This document shows, one piece after another, positions 1-10,525 of a DNA stretch of 64,000 bases. The notes below the pieces were generated by a model. The model was not told the origin of the DNA and ran no database searches. It was given only the letters and a program-made list of their open reading frames with translations. The DNA is from Paralithodes platypus (Eukaryota > Arthropoda > Malacostraca > Decapoda > Lithodidae): positions 22,008,411-22,072,410 of the forward strand of contig CM064538.1 in the NCBI GenBank assembly GCA_032716605.1, written 5' to 3'. The position numbers and the translations under genes are program-made. The first letter of the stretch is position 1, and each line of letters begins with the position of its first letter.

Positions 1-29
1 TTACGGTGGGGGGGTCTTATAGCTCCATC

Positions 30-3000
30 ATGCCTCTGTTCGATCTATGCGCTACTCCTACTTGCTCTCTATTACCAGTATTCGCACATAAACTATGTAT
101 AAAGTGTGTTAAGTGCCTTGATCGTTCACGGGGATTCTGGGTGTCGAAAAGATGCGCTGTGTGTTCGGAACTGCGAACGAAGCTGTTCGACAAGAGGGAT
201 CTTTCATGCCTAGCGGCTTTAACACCTTATTAGCGGGCTAGCGGTCTATTTATATGTACCGCCCAGCGGGGTGTTTTTAGCCAAAATAGGGCTGTATACG
301 TGATCATTTTCATGCCTAAATAAGACCCAGAGCGTAAAACAAGTATCTATCCCTGAAAGGGCATAAACAGAGCTTTCCAATGACACCATAACGATCCTTT
401 TATGACGGCTAGTTTTCTTGCAACAACCGCGCAACACGAGTGCAAAAAGCATGTAATTCGGTACTTTCCCCATACAATTCAGTATGTAGCGAGTGAGAGA
501 GGGAGGGAGGAGGTGGGATTCATGTCAGTAGGTTCGCCGCGGTGGTCTGGAGCAGTCATACGCTCGCTACTCTCCTGCCACCACTTGTCTCTCTCTCTCA
601 GCAACATTACGTGCTGAAATTGCCACACGACCTATGTCGCGCGCCGCCAGATAGTTCAGATTTATTTAACTCGACTTATGTTGCGCACCGATAGTTAGGG
701 GTTAAAGGAGATGAAGAAAGAACTCGTTTAATGTTTTCGCGAATGACGTGGCCCATAAGGCATTGCACTGTGACGATGAGGCCCTTTGGGAGCATCTACT
801 TATTAAATCTCCTATACTCAAATCAACTCCGGCCAAGTCCACTCCAAAACCTAAACGAAAACTAAAGTACTTTCAAAAGAGCTAGTGAGTAGTAGCAGTG
901 ACAGTGACAGCGCCGAGGTGACCCCCACCCTCCCCCGACCGGTCGAAGCGGAGACGATCACCTTCACCTAAGACCAAGTCCCGGTTCAGATTTAGGTCTT
1001 CCCATAAACAGTCCCGTCACTCTTCCGTCGAGTCATCTAGATCAACTAAACGACGGAGGGAGGACTCAGTTTCTTCGACCCCCCAATCAGAGTCAGGACA
1101 TAAAAGTGCCTGCACGGACAACACGCAGCCGCGCCGCCAGCCTTCGCCGGGGTCGTGGCCACTCCCATCCACCCCTACCTCCACAAGGTCTAACGTCCAA
1201 TCTGGCTCGGAGGGGACTGAGTCGAGTCCTAGGGATGTGCCTAGGGAATCTTTAAGTGAACCCCAAGACTTTACCTTTGCAATACCAAAATTAAGTTATG
1301 TAATATGTAGGGGTCCTCCAATAGTGCCACAGAGGGTATTAGCGGAACAGTACCGGGGTTCTCAGACTTGCTCACACCAGACATGTGATAGTTCTCAGGT
1401 TATACCGGACTCCCAACCACCCGCGGGTCAGGGTCGAGGAGTCTGGAAACAGTCAGAGCCTTAAAAAGTACAACCTTTACGTCTTAATCAGGACACGGCG
1501 GAGGAACAGGACAATGTAGAGATCCCCTCGTCGGTCCCAGATCTGGTTAGGCCACTGAACAATCAGGTACCTGAAACCTGGCAACCAACGCCGGAAATTA
1601 TAGAACTGCCGGGTGAGCCAGAGGACGCTGATCTGTCCTCGGCTCAACCTAAGAACACTGAAGACGAATCAGAAGAGGGCTCTGAGTCCTCCAGAGGATC
1701 CCACATTAAGTGTGTTACTACTGATGAGTTAAATGATATTTTACATAAAGTTATGTGCCAGTATCATATGCCTACTCCCCAAGGTCCTTCCACTAGTACT
1801 CCGGCAGCTTCCCCGATTGAGTCTATGGTACGGCCATTAGAACCTACAGGAATTAAACCTCCCCAAACTTCATTGCCTCGCCTTAACGTCAGTCCGGCGA
1901 CCATCACGGCAAGTGGCACGACAGTGCCCGCCTCCTTGACCACCACTAATGTTCGTGTAATCACGGACATTACTCCTCCCCCTCTCGATAAACTTCCACA
2001 GAGGAGAGGCCCTATGCCTCTCCTATATGGGCCAGACTGTTAATGAGTTCTGGCCATAGCACAGAAACCACATATGGCACAAACAACTGTATCGAGGGAG
2101 CTTCCGGTCCCTAGTGAATGGACCATTGTGGTTAGCAAGAGCAAGAAACTTAGAGCCAAGGACATAGAAGGGAAATTATTGGATGTTACAATTAAGGCAA
2201 TACCTAATGTATACAGCTCTGATTTTTTCGTATACTCTGCTTCTCCGGCATTGCCTTCTGCTTCGGTTGCACGACTCTTTGCTGACTGGTCACGATCCGA
2301 CGGCGTGAATGACATTAAGTCACTCAATTCGCTGACACCGGAACTGGATACAGTTCCGGTGCTCGATCAGATCCATAACCCAGTCCTGCAGTTGGGGCAG
2401 GTAGGTGTGGGACCATGGGTTGACTGGGAAATTGAGGCTCAAGACTTTGCGGCCACCATTACCTCCAAATCCTCCCATCAGATTCCTCAGGAGAACCACT
2501 CATGGTTCTCTTTACCAATTCATAAGGCTGGAGGGATGTCACCTGCTTTGTTTGACTTCTTAGCGGCCCCCAAACTGTCACTGTATGATTTGCAAGATCC
2601 TTTCTGTGCTCCCCCTCCAGCCCACTTAGACAGAGATTTCAAATTGCGTAATAAAGCATATAGACTGTTTTCTCAATTCCTCTTAAGTCGCCAAATTACC
2701 CAGTCACTCACGAGGACCATTACAGCCATCTCTGATCAAAATGTGTGGAAGGCCACGGAATTATCCCGGCGGCTTCTATTACAAAACTCAATACAGTCCT
2801 TAGGTGATATCAGAATATCAATCATGGAGGCAGTCAGAGCACGCCAGGACTTGAGGGTATACATGGTGAAGAAGTTACCGTAAGACATTGATCGTCGGGT
2901 AACACTTTCCCCTGTATTAACTGCCTCTTTACTAACTTAGACACATGGAGAGCAGTGTATAATATGGTAGACAGCTTGAAGCCAAGTACCTCCCAGCCTA

Positions 3001-3251
3001 AGATGGAGTCCTTCAAGAAACCGTACTCAAAACCAAAAGGTGGAGGTAAGTCTCAGTCTACCAGTGCTAAACAGCCCTTTCAGGAATCCTGGTCCCCTCA
3101 ACAACCGGGAGGTACTTAGCAAAAGCCAAAACAGGGTAAACCACAAGGCAAGTGGAATAAGAGTAAGTCACAACATAGGCCAAATCAGGGACCGACATCT
3201 GCCAAACCTAGTCAGCCGTCTACCTCTGCCCCACCACCACCAAAAAACTAG
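30..3251 (+). pseudogene. DIRS copy A gag-like gene, broken
   Basis: The ATG at 30 opens a Cys-rich N-terminal domain (LCATPTC, CIKCVKC and CAVCSEL motifs) shared with copies B and C, probably zinc binding. The frame is cut by a TTAA MITE at 223-701 and resumes after 706 with further indels. A TAG lies at 883-885, at the same place as in copy C. A Ser/Arg- and Pro-rich middle part follows, with pieces at 1237-1464 and 1753-2043. The longest open stretch is 2074-2883 (269 aa), the conserved C-terminal gag region; it is in frame with the 1753 piece across stops at 2041-2046. A TAA at 2881-2883 breaks it again. The gene ends in a Pro run and TAG at 3249-3251. The role is presumed nucleocapsid or particle protein, by position. 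Confidence 0.82.
223..701 (+). mobile_element. TTAA-flanked MITE, family 1, inserted in gag A
   Basis: A 479-bp non-coding element flanked by TTAA at 219-222 and 702-705. The uninterrupted sequence of copy C around 46300-46315 shows the empty site. Ends read CACCTTATTAGCGGG and, on the other strand, CCCCTAACTATCGG, so the termini are loosely inverted. TTAA duplication and C-rich termini fit the piggyBac superfamily. Other copies: 22593-23072, 43687-44167 and 58377-58854, with a diverged one at 39715-40194. Short open frames of 71-75 codons recur in all copies, but only because the DNA is repeated. Confidence 0.9.
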
Positions 3252-3292
3252 TCAATCATACTCTCTCTCTCCCGGAGCCAGCCGCAGGCGAG

Positions 3293-5176
3293 TTGGATTC
3301 GAGAGCAGTTCTGCCGGAAAGACCAAGTCAAATGACTGGGTCATTCCAGGCATGTCGCAGGGCCTGGCCCCGGCGAACTTGGGCAAGGACAGTGGTAAGC
3401 AAGGGCATCACTTGGCGGTGGCTCCGACGACCTTGTTTACGTCAAACTCGAGAATTCAATCATCTGTCTTTAGATGTGGAGTCACTTGTCCAAGAAATTA
3501 TCTCCAAGCATGTCATTGTCCCTGTCGATCCAACTTGCCATGTTTTCACCTCCAGACTGTTTCTAGTGCCAAAGAGGGACAGTGTGCAGATGCGACCAGT
3601 AGTAGATCTCTCGTGTCTGAACACACACATTCACAATTCACCCTTCAGGATCTTCACACTGAATCAAATCAGGCTCACGCTTCCGCCGCAAGGTTGGATG
3701 TGGTCACTAGACCTGAAAGACGCCTATTGGCATGTCCCCATCAACAAGAGGTTCCAAAAATTCCTCGCCCTGAGGCAAGAGACTTACGTCTTTCAGAGAG
3801 AGATTGCCCTTCGGTTTGAACCTGGCACCGAGAATTTTCACAAAATTAGTCCGACAGGCCCTAATACCATTGTTAGCTCAGGGAATCAAGGTGTTGTGGT
3901 ATCTAGACGACTGGCTAGTGGTGGCAGAGTCAGAAAGTTTATGTAATATCCATGTCAACCAAGTGATAATTCATGTACAGACCCTAGGGTTCAAGGTCAA
4001 CTTGGCAAAGTCGCTCCTTGTTCCCACACGGGAAATTCAGTGGATAGGGCTGGTCTGGGACACAGCCAATCTGACTCTCAGTCAGAGTGTGGACAACCGC
4101 AACAGATTTTGCAGGAAGCTGTTTCGGTTTCTCCACAGTTTGAACATGACGAGGAGGACGTGGGAATCCCTGGTCGGTTCTCTCAACTGGATCCAATTAA
4201 CAGTCAAGTTGGGCCGGTTGAAAGTAAAGAGATTAATCATGGAAGGCAACAAATTTTCCCCACTTTGCCGGTGGGAAAATTATGGACCATTCCTCCATTA
4301 ATTCACAACTTACTGTCAGTCTGGGCAAAGAAGGAAACATTGCATTCAATAATGACATGGGTTTCTCCTCCACCTACGGTATGGGTAGGCACAGATGGTT
4401 CAGGGACAATAGGCTGGGGATATCAGTCAAACCTAGGCCACCAGGGTCAGGGTCTTTGGTCCCAAGACGAGAATTTTCATATCAACAAACAAGAACTTCT
4501 AGTCCTACTGTTTTTCCTTCAAACTCACGGCTCTTCATTGCAGGGGAAGTCAATAGCGTTTCGAATGGACAACTTGAATGCAGTGCACTGCATTCAAAAG
4601 CATGGGTCAACGAGGTCTCGAAAGTTACTGGAATTGTCAGAACAGATTTTTGCTCTAGTCGAATCGCTGAGCATTCATCTACATGCATCTTACTTCCCGG
4701 GCGTAGCGAACGTCTGGGCGGACGCTCTGTCCCGGAGACAGAGCACCTCAGTAGAATGGGCACTCAAGCAAAACATCTTCAACAAGATGATTGCAGAGCC
4801 ATACCGTCCACAAGTGGATCTCTTTGCATCCGAGAGAAACCACAGACTCCCTCTCTACCTAACCCGCCGGGAAATGACTTCAGCGGGGGGTCCCAATGCA
4901 TTATTGGAGTACTGGAACAAATGGAGTTCAATATATCTTTTTCCACCTCCAGACGCTTCACTCATGTGTCAAGTAGTTCACAAACTACGGGGTTACCGGG
5001 GCTTAGCCTCGATGATCGCACCACTATGGCCGGCTCAGGTGTGGTACCACCAGTTGAAAACGTGGTGCGAGAACCCGGTGTCACTCCCGGTCTCGTCCTT
5101 CCACTTGGAGACAATTAGCAACCTAGAGACCTCGCTGATGTTTGCCTTCTGGACATTCAAAATGCCAAATGGCTGA
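3293..5176 (+). pseudogene. DIRS copy A reverse transcriptase/RNase H, two frameshifts
   Basis: The RT is recognisable from LFLVPKRDSVQMRP, then WSLDLKDAYWH (motif A), MPFGLNLAPRIFTKL (motif B) and LWYLDDWLVV (motif C with both Asp). RNase H follows with a VWVGTDGSG core, MDNLNAVH and VWADALSRRQ. The protein is spread over frames: about 3293-3790, then 3804-4300, then 4260-5176 in the first frame again, so at least two indels separate the parts. The RNase H core has Gly where copies B and C have Asp and Ala (VDTDASG), so a presumed catalytic Asp is lost. The C-terminal VDLFAS region matches the other copies. The frame ends 35 bases inside the start of the recombinase frame. Confidence 0.9.
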
Positions 5177-6746
5177 CTCAATAAATTATGTAGAAAGTGT
5201 TACGAGTAAATTTCTTAATCAGTATACTCTGTCCACCAGGAGACAATACCAATCAAATTGGAAGACGTTCACAACCTGGATAGTGGAAACAGCGCAAACA
5301 GACTCCTCAATTGCTTTGGTTTCTAAGTACTTAGACTATTTGTTTGAACAGAAGCGCTTCTCAGTAGTTACACTAAAGAATCACTTGTCTGCCATTAGAA
5401 ACCCCTTTTACAACCTTAATGGTCTATCCATACCACAGGCGGAGGAGAAATGGTTCATGAGGGCATGTTTCAAACTACGCCCACCACCACGTCAGCTCAT
5501 GCCTACCTGGTCGTTGAACAAAGCTTTATCATTGCTTCATTCGCGCAAGTATAACCATGCACCAGATTTTGATTCATTACTAAAGAAGGCTGTGTTCCTT
5601 ATTGCTTTGGCGACAGGAAACAGAGTATCTGAGCTGGCGGCGATGAGCAACGAACCTACAGTAACTGCCTCAGGTTTGGGAGACTGAATGAACACTTACA
5701 CATTGCTCCGTCTCCCACATTCATTGCTTAGAATGAACATTGTGATCATGTATTTTCAGAATTTACAGTCCCGGCACTTAACCCAGCAAGTGCAGATCTC
5801 ATCATAAGAGTTTTACCGGTGCGCTGTGGAACTGCTCATATAATCCAAGGCCTAAAAAAAAACCATTTAAATCAGCCCCGTATTTTTTTTTTTTTTTTTT
5901 TTTTTATTGCCCCTTGGCCATGCCAAATATCACTCCTCCACACCCCCTCCTTCCACCGTTCCTCCCCCCCCCCCCCCCTTCAATTATCACCTATTCTCCC
6001 TGTTATTCCCTTATTCTTAGGTATATTTTCGTGCTAACATTAGCGAGTTGCTAGCAGGGCGTGGTCATCTGTGTTACCAAGCGTGGGAAAGAGCGAGAGA
6101 GAGACTACCTCGCAAAAGTGTCTCTCCAGCCGTCACGCTGGCAGGCTGCCTCAGCCATAAGTTATGTAACTCCCGGCCTCTATCGCCAATTTTGACCATC
6201 CAAACGCTGTTTCCACTTATTTTATTGTTGTAACAGGTTAATACCTTTATAATCAACGTAAAATAGGCGCATATGGATAAGTATTAATGATATTTATGGT
6301 ACGATGACGATTTGAGTTTAGGAAACAGTGTAAATACCTCCGCACAGGGAGGGGTGGCCAATACCCCACCTACGCAGCGGAGAGGTTAAACGCGGACATA
6401 CGCATCACATGTTGTGCCCAGTACAAGCTTTACTTAAGTTTATGAGGGTGGCACAACCTCGTCAACCAGGCTTCCTAGGGGTCAACCAAACAGGTACTCG
6501 CATCACAGAAGGAAACTGGCTTCTTTACTCGTAGACGTAATTAGGGAAAGTCATCGCGGCGTAGTGGGCAGAGCCCAGGATATCAGAAAGTGGGCCGTCT
6601 CCCTTAGATTTTTGCAAAATTATTCATTTGATGACATTGCTAACACTAAGTTGTGGGCTTCCAATCATACTTTCTTGACGCGATACCTGTCGGTGGCTCT
6701 GGATAAACCAAAGCTGACCTGTGTGGCTTTGCGGCAGCTGGTCTAG
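5142..6746 (+). pseudogene. DIRS copy A tyrosine recombinase, MITE-interrupted
   Basis: The first 181 codons (5142-5687) give the N-terminal core-binding-like domain and the start of the catalytic domain, with ATGNRVSELAAM carrying the presumed first catalytic Arg. A frameshift follows, then a stop in the stretch matching copy C's KNEHCDHVFSEF. The TTAA MITE at 5782-6385 splits the gene between FTVPAL and KRG. The last part (6564-6746) reads AQDIRKWAVSL and HTFLTRYLSVAL, with the presumed nucleophile Tyr in RYL. Where copy C has AHDIRKW (the HxxR motif), this copy has Gln for His. TAG is at 6744-6746. Confidence 0.88.
5782..6385 (+). mobile_element. TTAA-flanked MITE, family 2, in recombinase A
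   Basis: A 604-bp non-coding element flanked by TTAA at 5778-5781 and 6386-6389. Copy C near 51630 shows the empty site (CCGGCACTCAAACGCGG against CCGGCACTTAAACGCGG here). It contains a T tract at 5883-5905 and a C run near 5965. Termini are CCCAGCAAGTGC and, on the other strand, CCTCTCCGCTGC. Related copies lie at 20444-21047 and, inverted, at 22491-24021. No transposase is encoded. Confidence 0.88.
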
Positions 6747-7056
6747 TAGTCCATAAGCTATTACTATTTAAGTTTTAATCTTAAGCGGTGAAAAAGAAGG
6801 GGGGGGGGGGGCGTGCTAGAAACCCCAAAGACCCCTAGAACCCCTCCGCCGGTTATTGTGATAAGATCACGAGCTGTGATACTTAATAAGTCGAGCTGGT
6901 TCTACAGCTCAAAATATTTTACTTTTACTTTTGAAGATATCTATCATAGTTACAACTATATAGTATAACAAAGTGTACAAACCTATATGAAATGTACACA
7001 TAATTTAAGGCCAGAGATATAATCCAAAGATTTATGGGTCTGTATCAGTTGAATGG
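6747..7056 (+). other. DIRS copy A 3' untranslated region with poly-G tract
   Basis: No gene here. A G tract at about 6799-6811 is followed by ACCCCTCCGCCGG and GCTGTGATACTTAAT. The same order (G tract, GACCCC, CCGCCGG, TGTGATAC) is found after the recombinase in copy C near 54484-54570 and, on the minus strand, in copy B near 26345-26418. A single 34-bp sequence at about 6932-6965 (AAGATATCTATCATAG onward) is the unit expanded 26-fold in copy C. Confidence 0.7.
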
Positions 7057-9755
7057 TATGTATGAATGGCGTGTATGCCCCGACAGAGGATATACTTGAA
7101 AGAAAGAAAGAGGAGTTCTGGATGAATGTGGAGGCGTGCCTGGAGAAGTTTGACAAGAACGAAAGAATATTTCTGGTTGGGGATATGAATGGTAAGGTGG
7201 GTGATAGGAAAGTTGAGGGAGTGGTGGGAGGGTGGGGGGTACCATCAGAGGTGAATGGGAATGGTAGTGCACTTGTGGACGTATGTGTGGGGAGGAGGCT
7301 GTGGATAGCCAACACCTTCTTCCGACACAGAATGATCCACAAGTACACGTGGAAACGGATGTTGACGATGAAGGATAAGACAGTGGTGGAACGAAAGTCA
7401 TTGATTGATTATGTATGTGTGGATGAACGAATGAAGAAATCTGTGATGGATGCTAGGGTGTATTGGGGTATTGGAGGGGGTCTGTCTGATCATTATGTAG
7501 TGGTAGCTAAGGTTAGGATACAAAAGAAGTGGGTGAGGAGAGCGGGAGGGAGGCGAGAGGAGGGTGGAATGGTGAGGAGGGTGGAGAGGTTGCAGGAGGA
7601 GGAAGTCAGGGAGGAGTACAGGAGAGCAGTGGAAAGACGACTAGGTGGGTTCGACCTGGAAGTTATGGAGGAAGTGGAGGAGATGAGCAAGGTGTTTAAG
7701 GATGAGATCTGTGCAGCATGTGAGGAGGTGTGTGGAGTGAGGAGAAGAGGGAGGGGAGTGAAAGGTACAGCATGGTGGACAGAAGAGGTAAGAATAGCTG
7801 TGGAAGAAAAGAAGAAAGCATATATAGAGTGGTTGGGTAGTAGAGGGAATGAAGATTCCGAGAGACAGAAACGAGCGAGGTACGTGGAGAGTAAGAGGGT
7901 GGTGAAGATAGCAGTGAAGGAAAGTAAGAGAAGAGTAGATGAGGAATTTGGAAGGAATCTGAGTGTAAAATGGAGGGAGAGTAAGAAACTGTTCTGGAAA
8001 GAAGTCAAGAAAGTTAGGGAAGGTAGCAAGGGAAACAGTAAGGGTGTGAAAGATAAGAATGGGATAATGCTAGCCGAGAAGAAAGAGAGAGTCGAAAGAT
8101 GGAGGGAGTACTTCAGTGAGTTGCTAAATGAAAGGAATGAAGAGCCAGCAAACATAGCTGGATATGGTATGGGAGGGAGAAGAAGAGAAGTAGTGGAGGA
8201 GGAGGTGGGGATCAGGAGGTCAGAAGTGTGGGAAGCCATGAAAAGAGTGAAGTTGGGGAAAGCACCAGGAACAGATGGAGTGTGTGGGGAAATGTTGAGG
8301 TATGGTGGTGAGATAGTGATAGAATGGGTATGGAAAATGTGCAAACTAGCATGGGAGAAGGGGAGTGCACCCGATGACTGGAAGACTGGCATAATAGTCC
8401 CCCTATATAAGGGCAAAGGGGAAAGAGGAGTGTGTGGTAACCACCGAGGAATATGTCTTCTAAGCGTAGTAGGGAAGGTATACAGTAGGGTAGTGATTGA
8501 GAGAGTGAGAGTGAGAACGGAGAAATGGATAGGCGACGAGCAGGGAGGTTTTAGGAAGGGAAGAGGATGTGTAGATCAGATTTTTACCCTGAATTGTGTT
8601 GTGGAGAAGTATCTGGAGAAGAAACAAAAGGTGTATGTTGCCTTTATGGACTTGGAGAAGGCCTATGACAGAGTGGATAGAGAAGGTTTGTGGAAAGTAC
8701 TTAGAATATACGGAGTAGAGGGCAAGTTGCTGAAAGCAGTGAAGAGCATGTATGAGGGTGCAAAGGCGGCAGTACGTGTGGAGAGTGAGCAGAGCGAGTT
8801 CTTTGACCTGAATGTTGGTTTGAAACAGGGGTGTGTGATGTCCCCGTGGTTGTTTACTGTATATATGGATAGAGTCATGAAAGAAATACTATCAAGAGCA
8901 GTGGATGTTGGTGTATCGCTGAAAAGGGAGGGAATTGAGTGGAAGCTACCTATACTGCTGTTTGCGGATGATACAGTTCTGATGAGTGATAATGAATGGG
9001 AGTTGCAGGGTCTGGTAAATGAGTTTGGAACAGTGTGCGAAAAACGGAATTTGAAGGTAAATACGGGGAAGAGCAAGGTTATGGTCTTCGAAAGGGGTGA
9101 AGTCACAGAGTGTGAGGTGAAGCTGAACGGTCAGGCTATGGAGATCGTCAACTCTTTTAAGTATCTGGGCAGTGTGTTGAGTAAAGATGGGACTATGGAT
9201 GAAGAGGTGCGGGAGAGGGTACAACAGGGGAAGAGGGTTGTAGGAACGCTAAAAGCAGTAACAAGAAATAGGGTGGTCAGTATGGAAGTGAAGAAGTCCT
9301 TGCATGACAGTGTGGTAATCCCGACACTGACTTACGGAAGCGAAGCATGGACGTTGGTTGAGAGACTCAGACCAAGAGTGAGAGCAGTGGAAATGAATTA
9401 CTTAAGGAGTGCGTGCGGAGTTACATGGAGGGATAGACAGACTAATGAGGAAGTAAGAAGGAGGTGTGGTGTGGAGGTAGATGTGCTGGAAAGTGTGAAA
9501 AGGAACAACTTGAGATGGTTCGGCCATATGGAACGTATGGAAAGCGAGAGAATGACTAAGAGGGTGTACGAGAGCGAGGTGGAGGGACAGAGGGGGAGAG
9601 GTAGACCGAATATGAGGTGGAAGGATGGAGTGAGGAAGTACATGAACGAAGGCGGTGCTGGTTGGGGGGAGGGGCGTCGACTGACTGGGGACAGAGGTGC
9701 ATGGGGGCGGTTCGTTCGTGGCCACCCCTTCGGGGATCACGGCGTCAGGCAATAG
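7053..9755 (+). CDS. LINE endonuclease (partial) / reverse transcriptase, 900 codons open
   Basis: The frame is open for 900 codons; the first ATG comes from the flanking target sequence. Residues 1-150 are the C-terminal half of an APE-like endonuclease (VYAPTED, LVGDMNGKVGD, LSDHYVVVAKV). The start of that domain, with its TWNV and TETKW motifs, is missing here but present at 42747-42900. The RT spans roughly residues 395-690: KAPGTDGVCGEML, IIVPLYKGKG, FRKGRGCVDQ, AFMDLEKAYDRVD, GLKQGCVMSPWLF and LLFADDTVLM with the catalytic FADD. The tail has LRWFGHMERM and GRGRPNMRWKDGV, common in RTE/CR1-like LINEs. With an intact RT frame and exact duplication, the insertion looks recent. I do not assign a clade. 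Confidence 0.92.
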   Translation: MVCMNGVYAPTEDILERKKEEFWMNVEACLEKFDKNERIFLVGDMNGKVGDRKVEGVVGGWGVPSEVNGNGSALVDVCVGRRLWIANTFFRHRMIHKYTWKRMLTMKDKTVVERKSLIDYVCVDERMKKSVMDARVYWGIGGGLSDHYVVVAKVRIQKKWVRRAGGRREEGGMVRRVERLQEEEVREEYRRAVERRLGGFDLEVMEEVEEMSKVFKDEICAACEEVCGVRRRGRGVKGTAWWTEEVRIAVEEKKKAYIEWLGSRGNEDSERQKRARYVESKRVVKIAVKESKRRVDEEFGRNLSVKWRESKKLFWKEVKKVREGSKGNSKGVKDKNGIMLAEKKERVERWREYFSELLNERNEEPANIAGYGMGGRRREVVEEEVGIRRSEVWEAMKRVKLGKAPGTDGVCGEMLRYGGEIVIEWVWKMCKLAWEKGSAPDDWKTGIIVPLYKGKGERGVCGNHRGICLLSVVGKVYSRVVIERVRVRTEKWIGDEQGGFRKGRGCVDQIFTLNCVVEKYLEKKQKVYVAFMDLEKAYDRVDREGLWKVLRIYGVEGKLLKAVKSMYEGAKAAVRVESEQSEFFDLNVGLKQGCVMSPWLFTVYMDRVMKEILSRAVDVGVSLKREGIEWKLPILLFADDTVLMSDNEWELQGLVNEFGTVCEKRNLKVNTGKSKVMVFERGEVTECEVKLNGQAMEIVNSFKYLGSVLSKDGTMDEEVRERVQQGKRVVGTLKAVTRNRVVSMEVKKSLHDSVVIPTLTYGSEAWTLVERLRPRVRAVEMNYLRSACGVTWRDRQTNEEVRRRCGVEVDVLESVKRNNLRWFGHMERMESERMTKRVYESEVEGQRGRGRPNMRWKDGVRKYMNEGGAGWGEGRRLTGDRGAWGRFVRGHPFGDHGVRQ

Positions 9756-9767
9756 ATAGATAGATAG
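7057..9767 (+). mobile_element. 5'-truncated APE-type LINE with perfect target duplication
   Basis: The insertion is bounded by a 13-bp direct repeat, ATCAGTTGAATGG, at 7044-7056 and 9768-9780. The matching region of copy C (about 55585-55600) is uninterrupted, which confirms the insertion point. The 3' end is a short GATA-type tail (AATAGATAGATAGATAG) rather than poly-A. The 5' end starts inside the endonuclease domain, so this is a typical truncated target-primed insertion. A related 5' fragment lies at 42401-43682, and the short element at 16050-16435 shares its 3' end. Confidence 0.93.
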
Positions 9768-10049
9768 ATCAGTTGAATGGGAGTCCAAGTACAGTATGTC
9801 CCCAGACAACAATATGAGGGATGTCAAGGTGTAGATCAGGTCACTAATTGTACCTAGTTGGTCAAGTGTAAGCAGATCTCCTTCGAAGTAATGCACTGCT
9901 TTCTTTTTCTACTTTTATAATGAATTGTATGTAAACAATAAACACTTAAATTGTTATACGGATCTTTGTCTCTACCTATGGTATTTTGTTAGTGGTTTTG
10001 ATATTGTCACGAATGTCCCCCTCCAGTCTTAAGATATCAGGCATATCGT

Positions 10050-10130
10050 CAATTATGGAGGGGTCACTAATAAATTATAGGTTTGAGTCCCGGAGGGAAG
10101 AATGAAAACCTAATATCATTGACGATGTAG
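10050..10130 (+). repeat. DIRS copy A internal complementary region
   Basis: ATCGTCAATTATGGAGGGG, then TAAATTATAGGTTTGAGTCC and CGGAGGGAAGAATGAAAACC. The second half is the inverse complement of the right terminus at about 10455-10525. Copies B and C have the same arrangement. In DIRS elements this region complements both outer ends and is thought to guide circle formation. Confidence 0.8.
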
Positions 10131-10189
10131 GGCCCTCCCTTCCATCCCCTTCCAATTCGCTTGATGTCTTGAGGTTAGTCTTAATATGT

Positions 10190-10525
10190 CAGTGAAGAAA
10201 GAATGGCGGCTCATAGAGCAGCGTCAGGGAGATCCACCTAAGAAATCCACGAGAATGGAAAGCCTTAGTATAACAAGTTTCAAGTAATTTTTTATTTTTT
10301 ACGAAGGTTTTTTCGTAGTGAGTACCCGATCATAAGACGATTCCATAAGAGAATTAGCGTTACACTTATGAAGCTGTACTCCGTTCTTCCCGCAGCGGTC
10401 GATTCAAACTGGTCACCCGCAGGTGCTTGAATGGAGGCTATTATACTAATAGGCATATCGTCAATGAATACGGGGCCCCTACTAAATATTAGGTTTTCAT
10501 TCTTCCCTCCGGGTCTCAAACCTAT
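10190..10525 (+). repeat. DIRS copy A right inverted terminal repeat
   Basis: Matches the right ITR of copy C (56019-56350) and, inverted, the left ITR of copy C. It includes TACGAAGGTTTTTTCGTAG, a short palindrome present in all ITRs of the window. Its partner left ITR is outside the window. Confidence 0.82.

Larger units (their letters stand above)
1..10525 (+). mobile_element. DIRS-type tyrosine-recombinase retrotransposon, copy A (left end outside window)
   Basis: Gag, RT/RNase H and tyrosine recombinase follow each other on the plus strand, then an internal complementary region and a right terminal repeat. The gene order and the inverted-terminal-repeat design are those of DIRS retrotransposons, which integrate with a tyrosine recombinase rather than a DDE integrase. 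The copy is closely related to the one at 44502-56350 and more distantly to the minus-strand copy at 25354-34062. It is interrupted by MITEs at 223-701 and 5782-6385 and by a LINE at 7057-9767. All three genes carry stops or frameshifts, so it is not autonomous. Its left terminal repeat lies before base 1. Confidence 0.9.

Noticed and set aside
402..617. 71-75-codon frames conserved at 402-617, 22677-22892, 43772-43987 and 58556-58771
   Set aside because: They are copies of the same MITE; the opposite strand is equally open and substitutions show no codon pattern.
7493..8416. 307-codon minus-strand frame opposite the LINE
   Set aside because: Ser/Leu/Pro-rich shadow of the purine-rich LINE coding strand.
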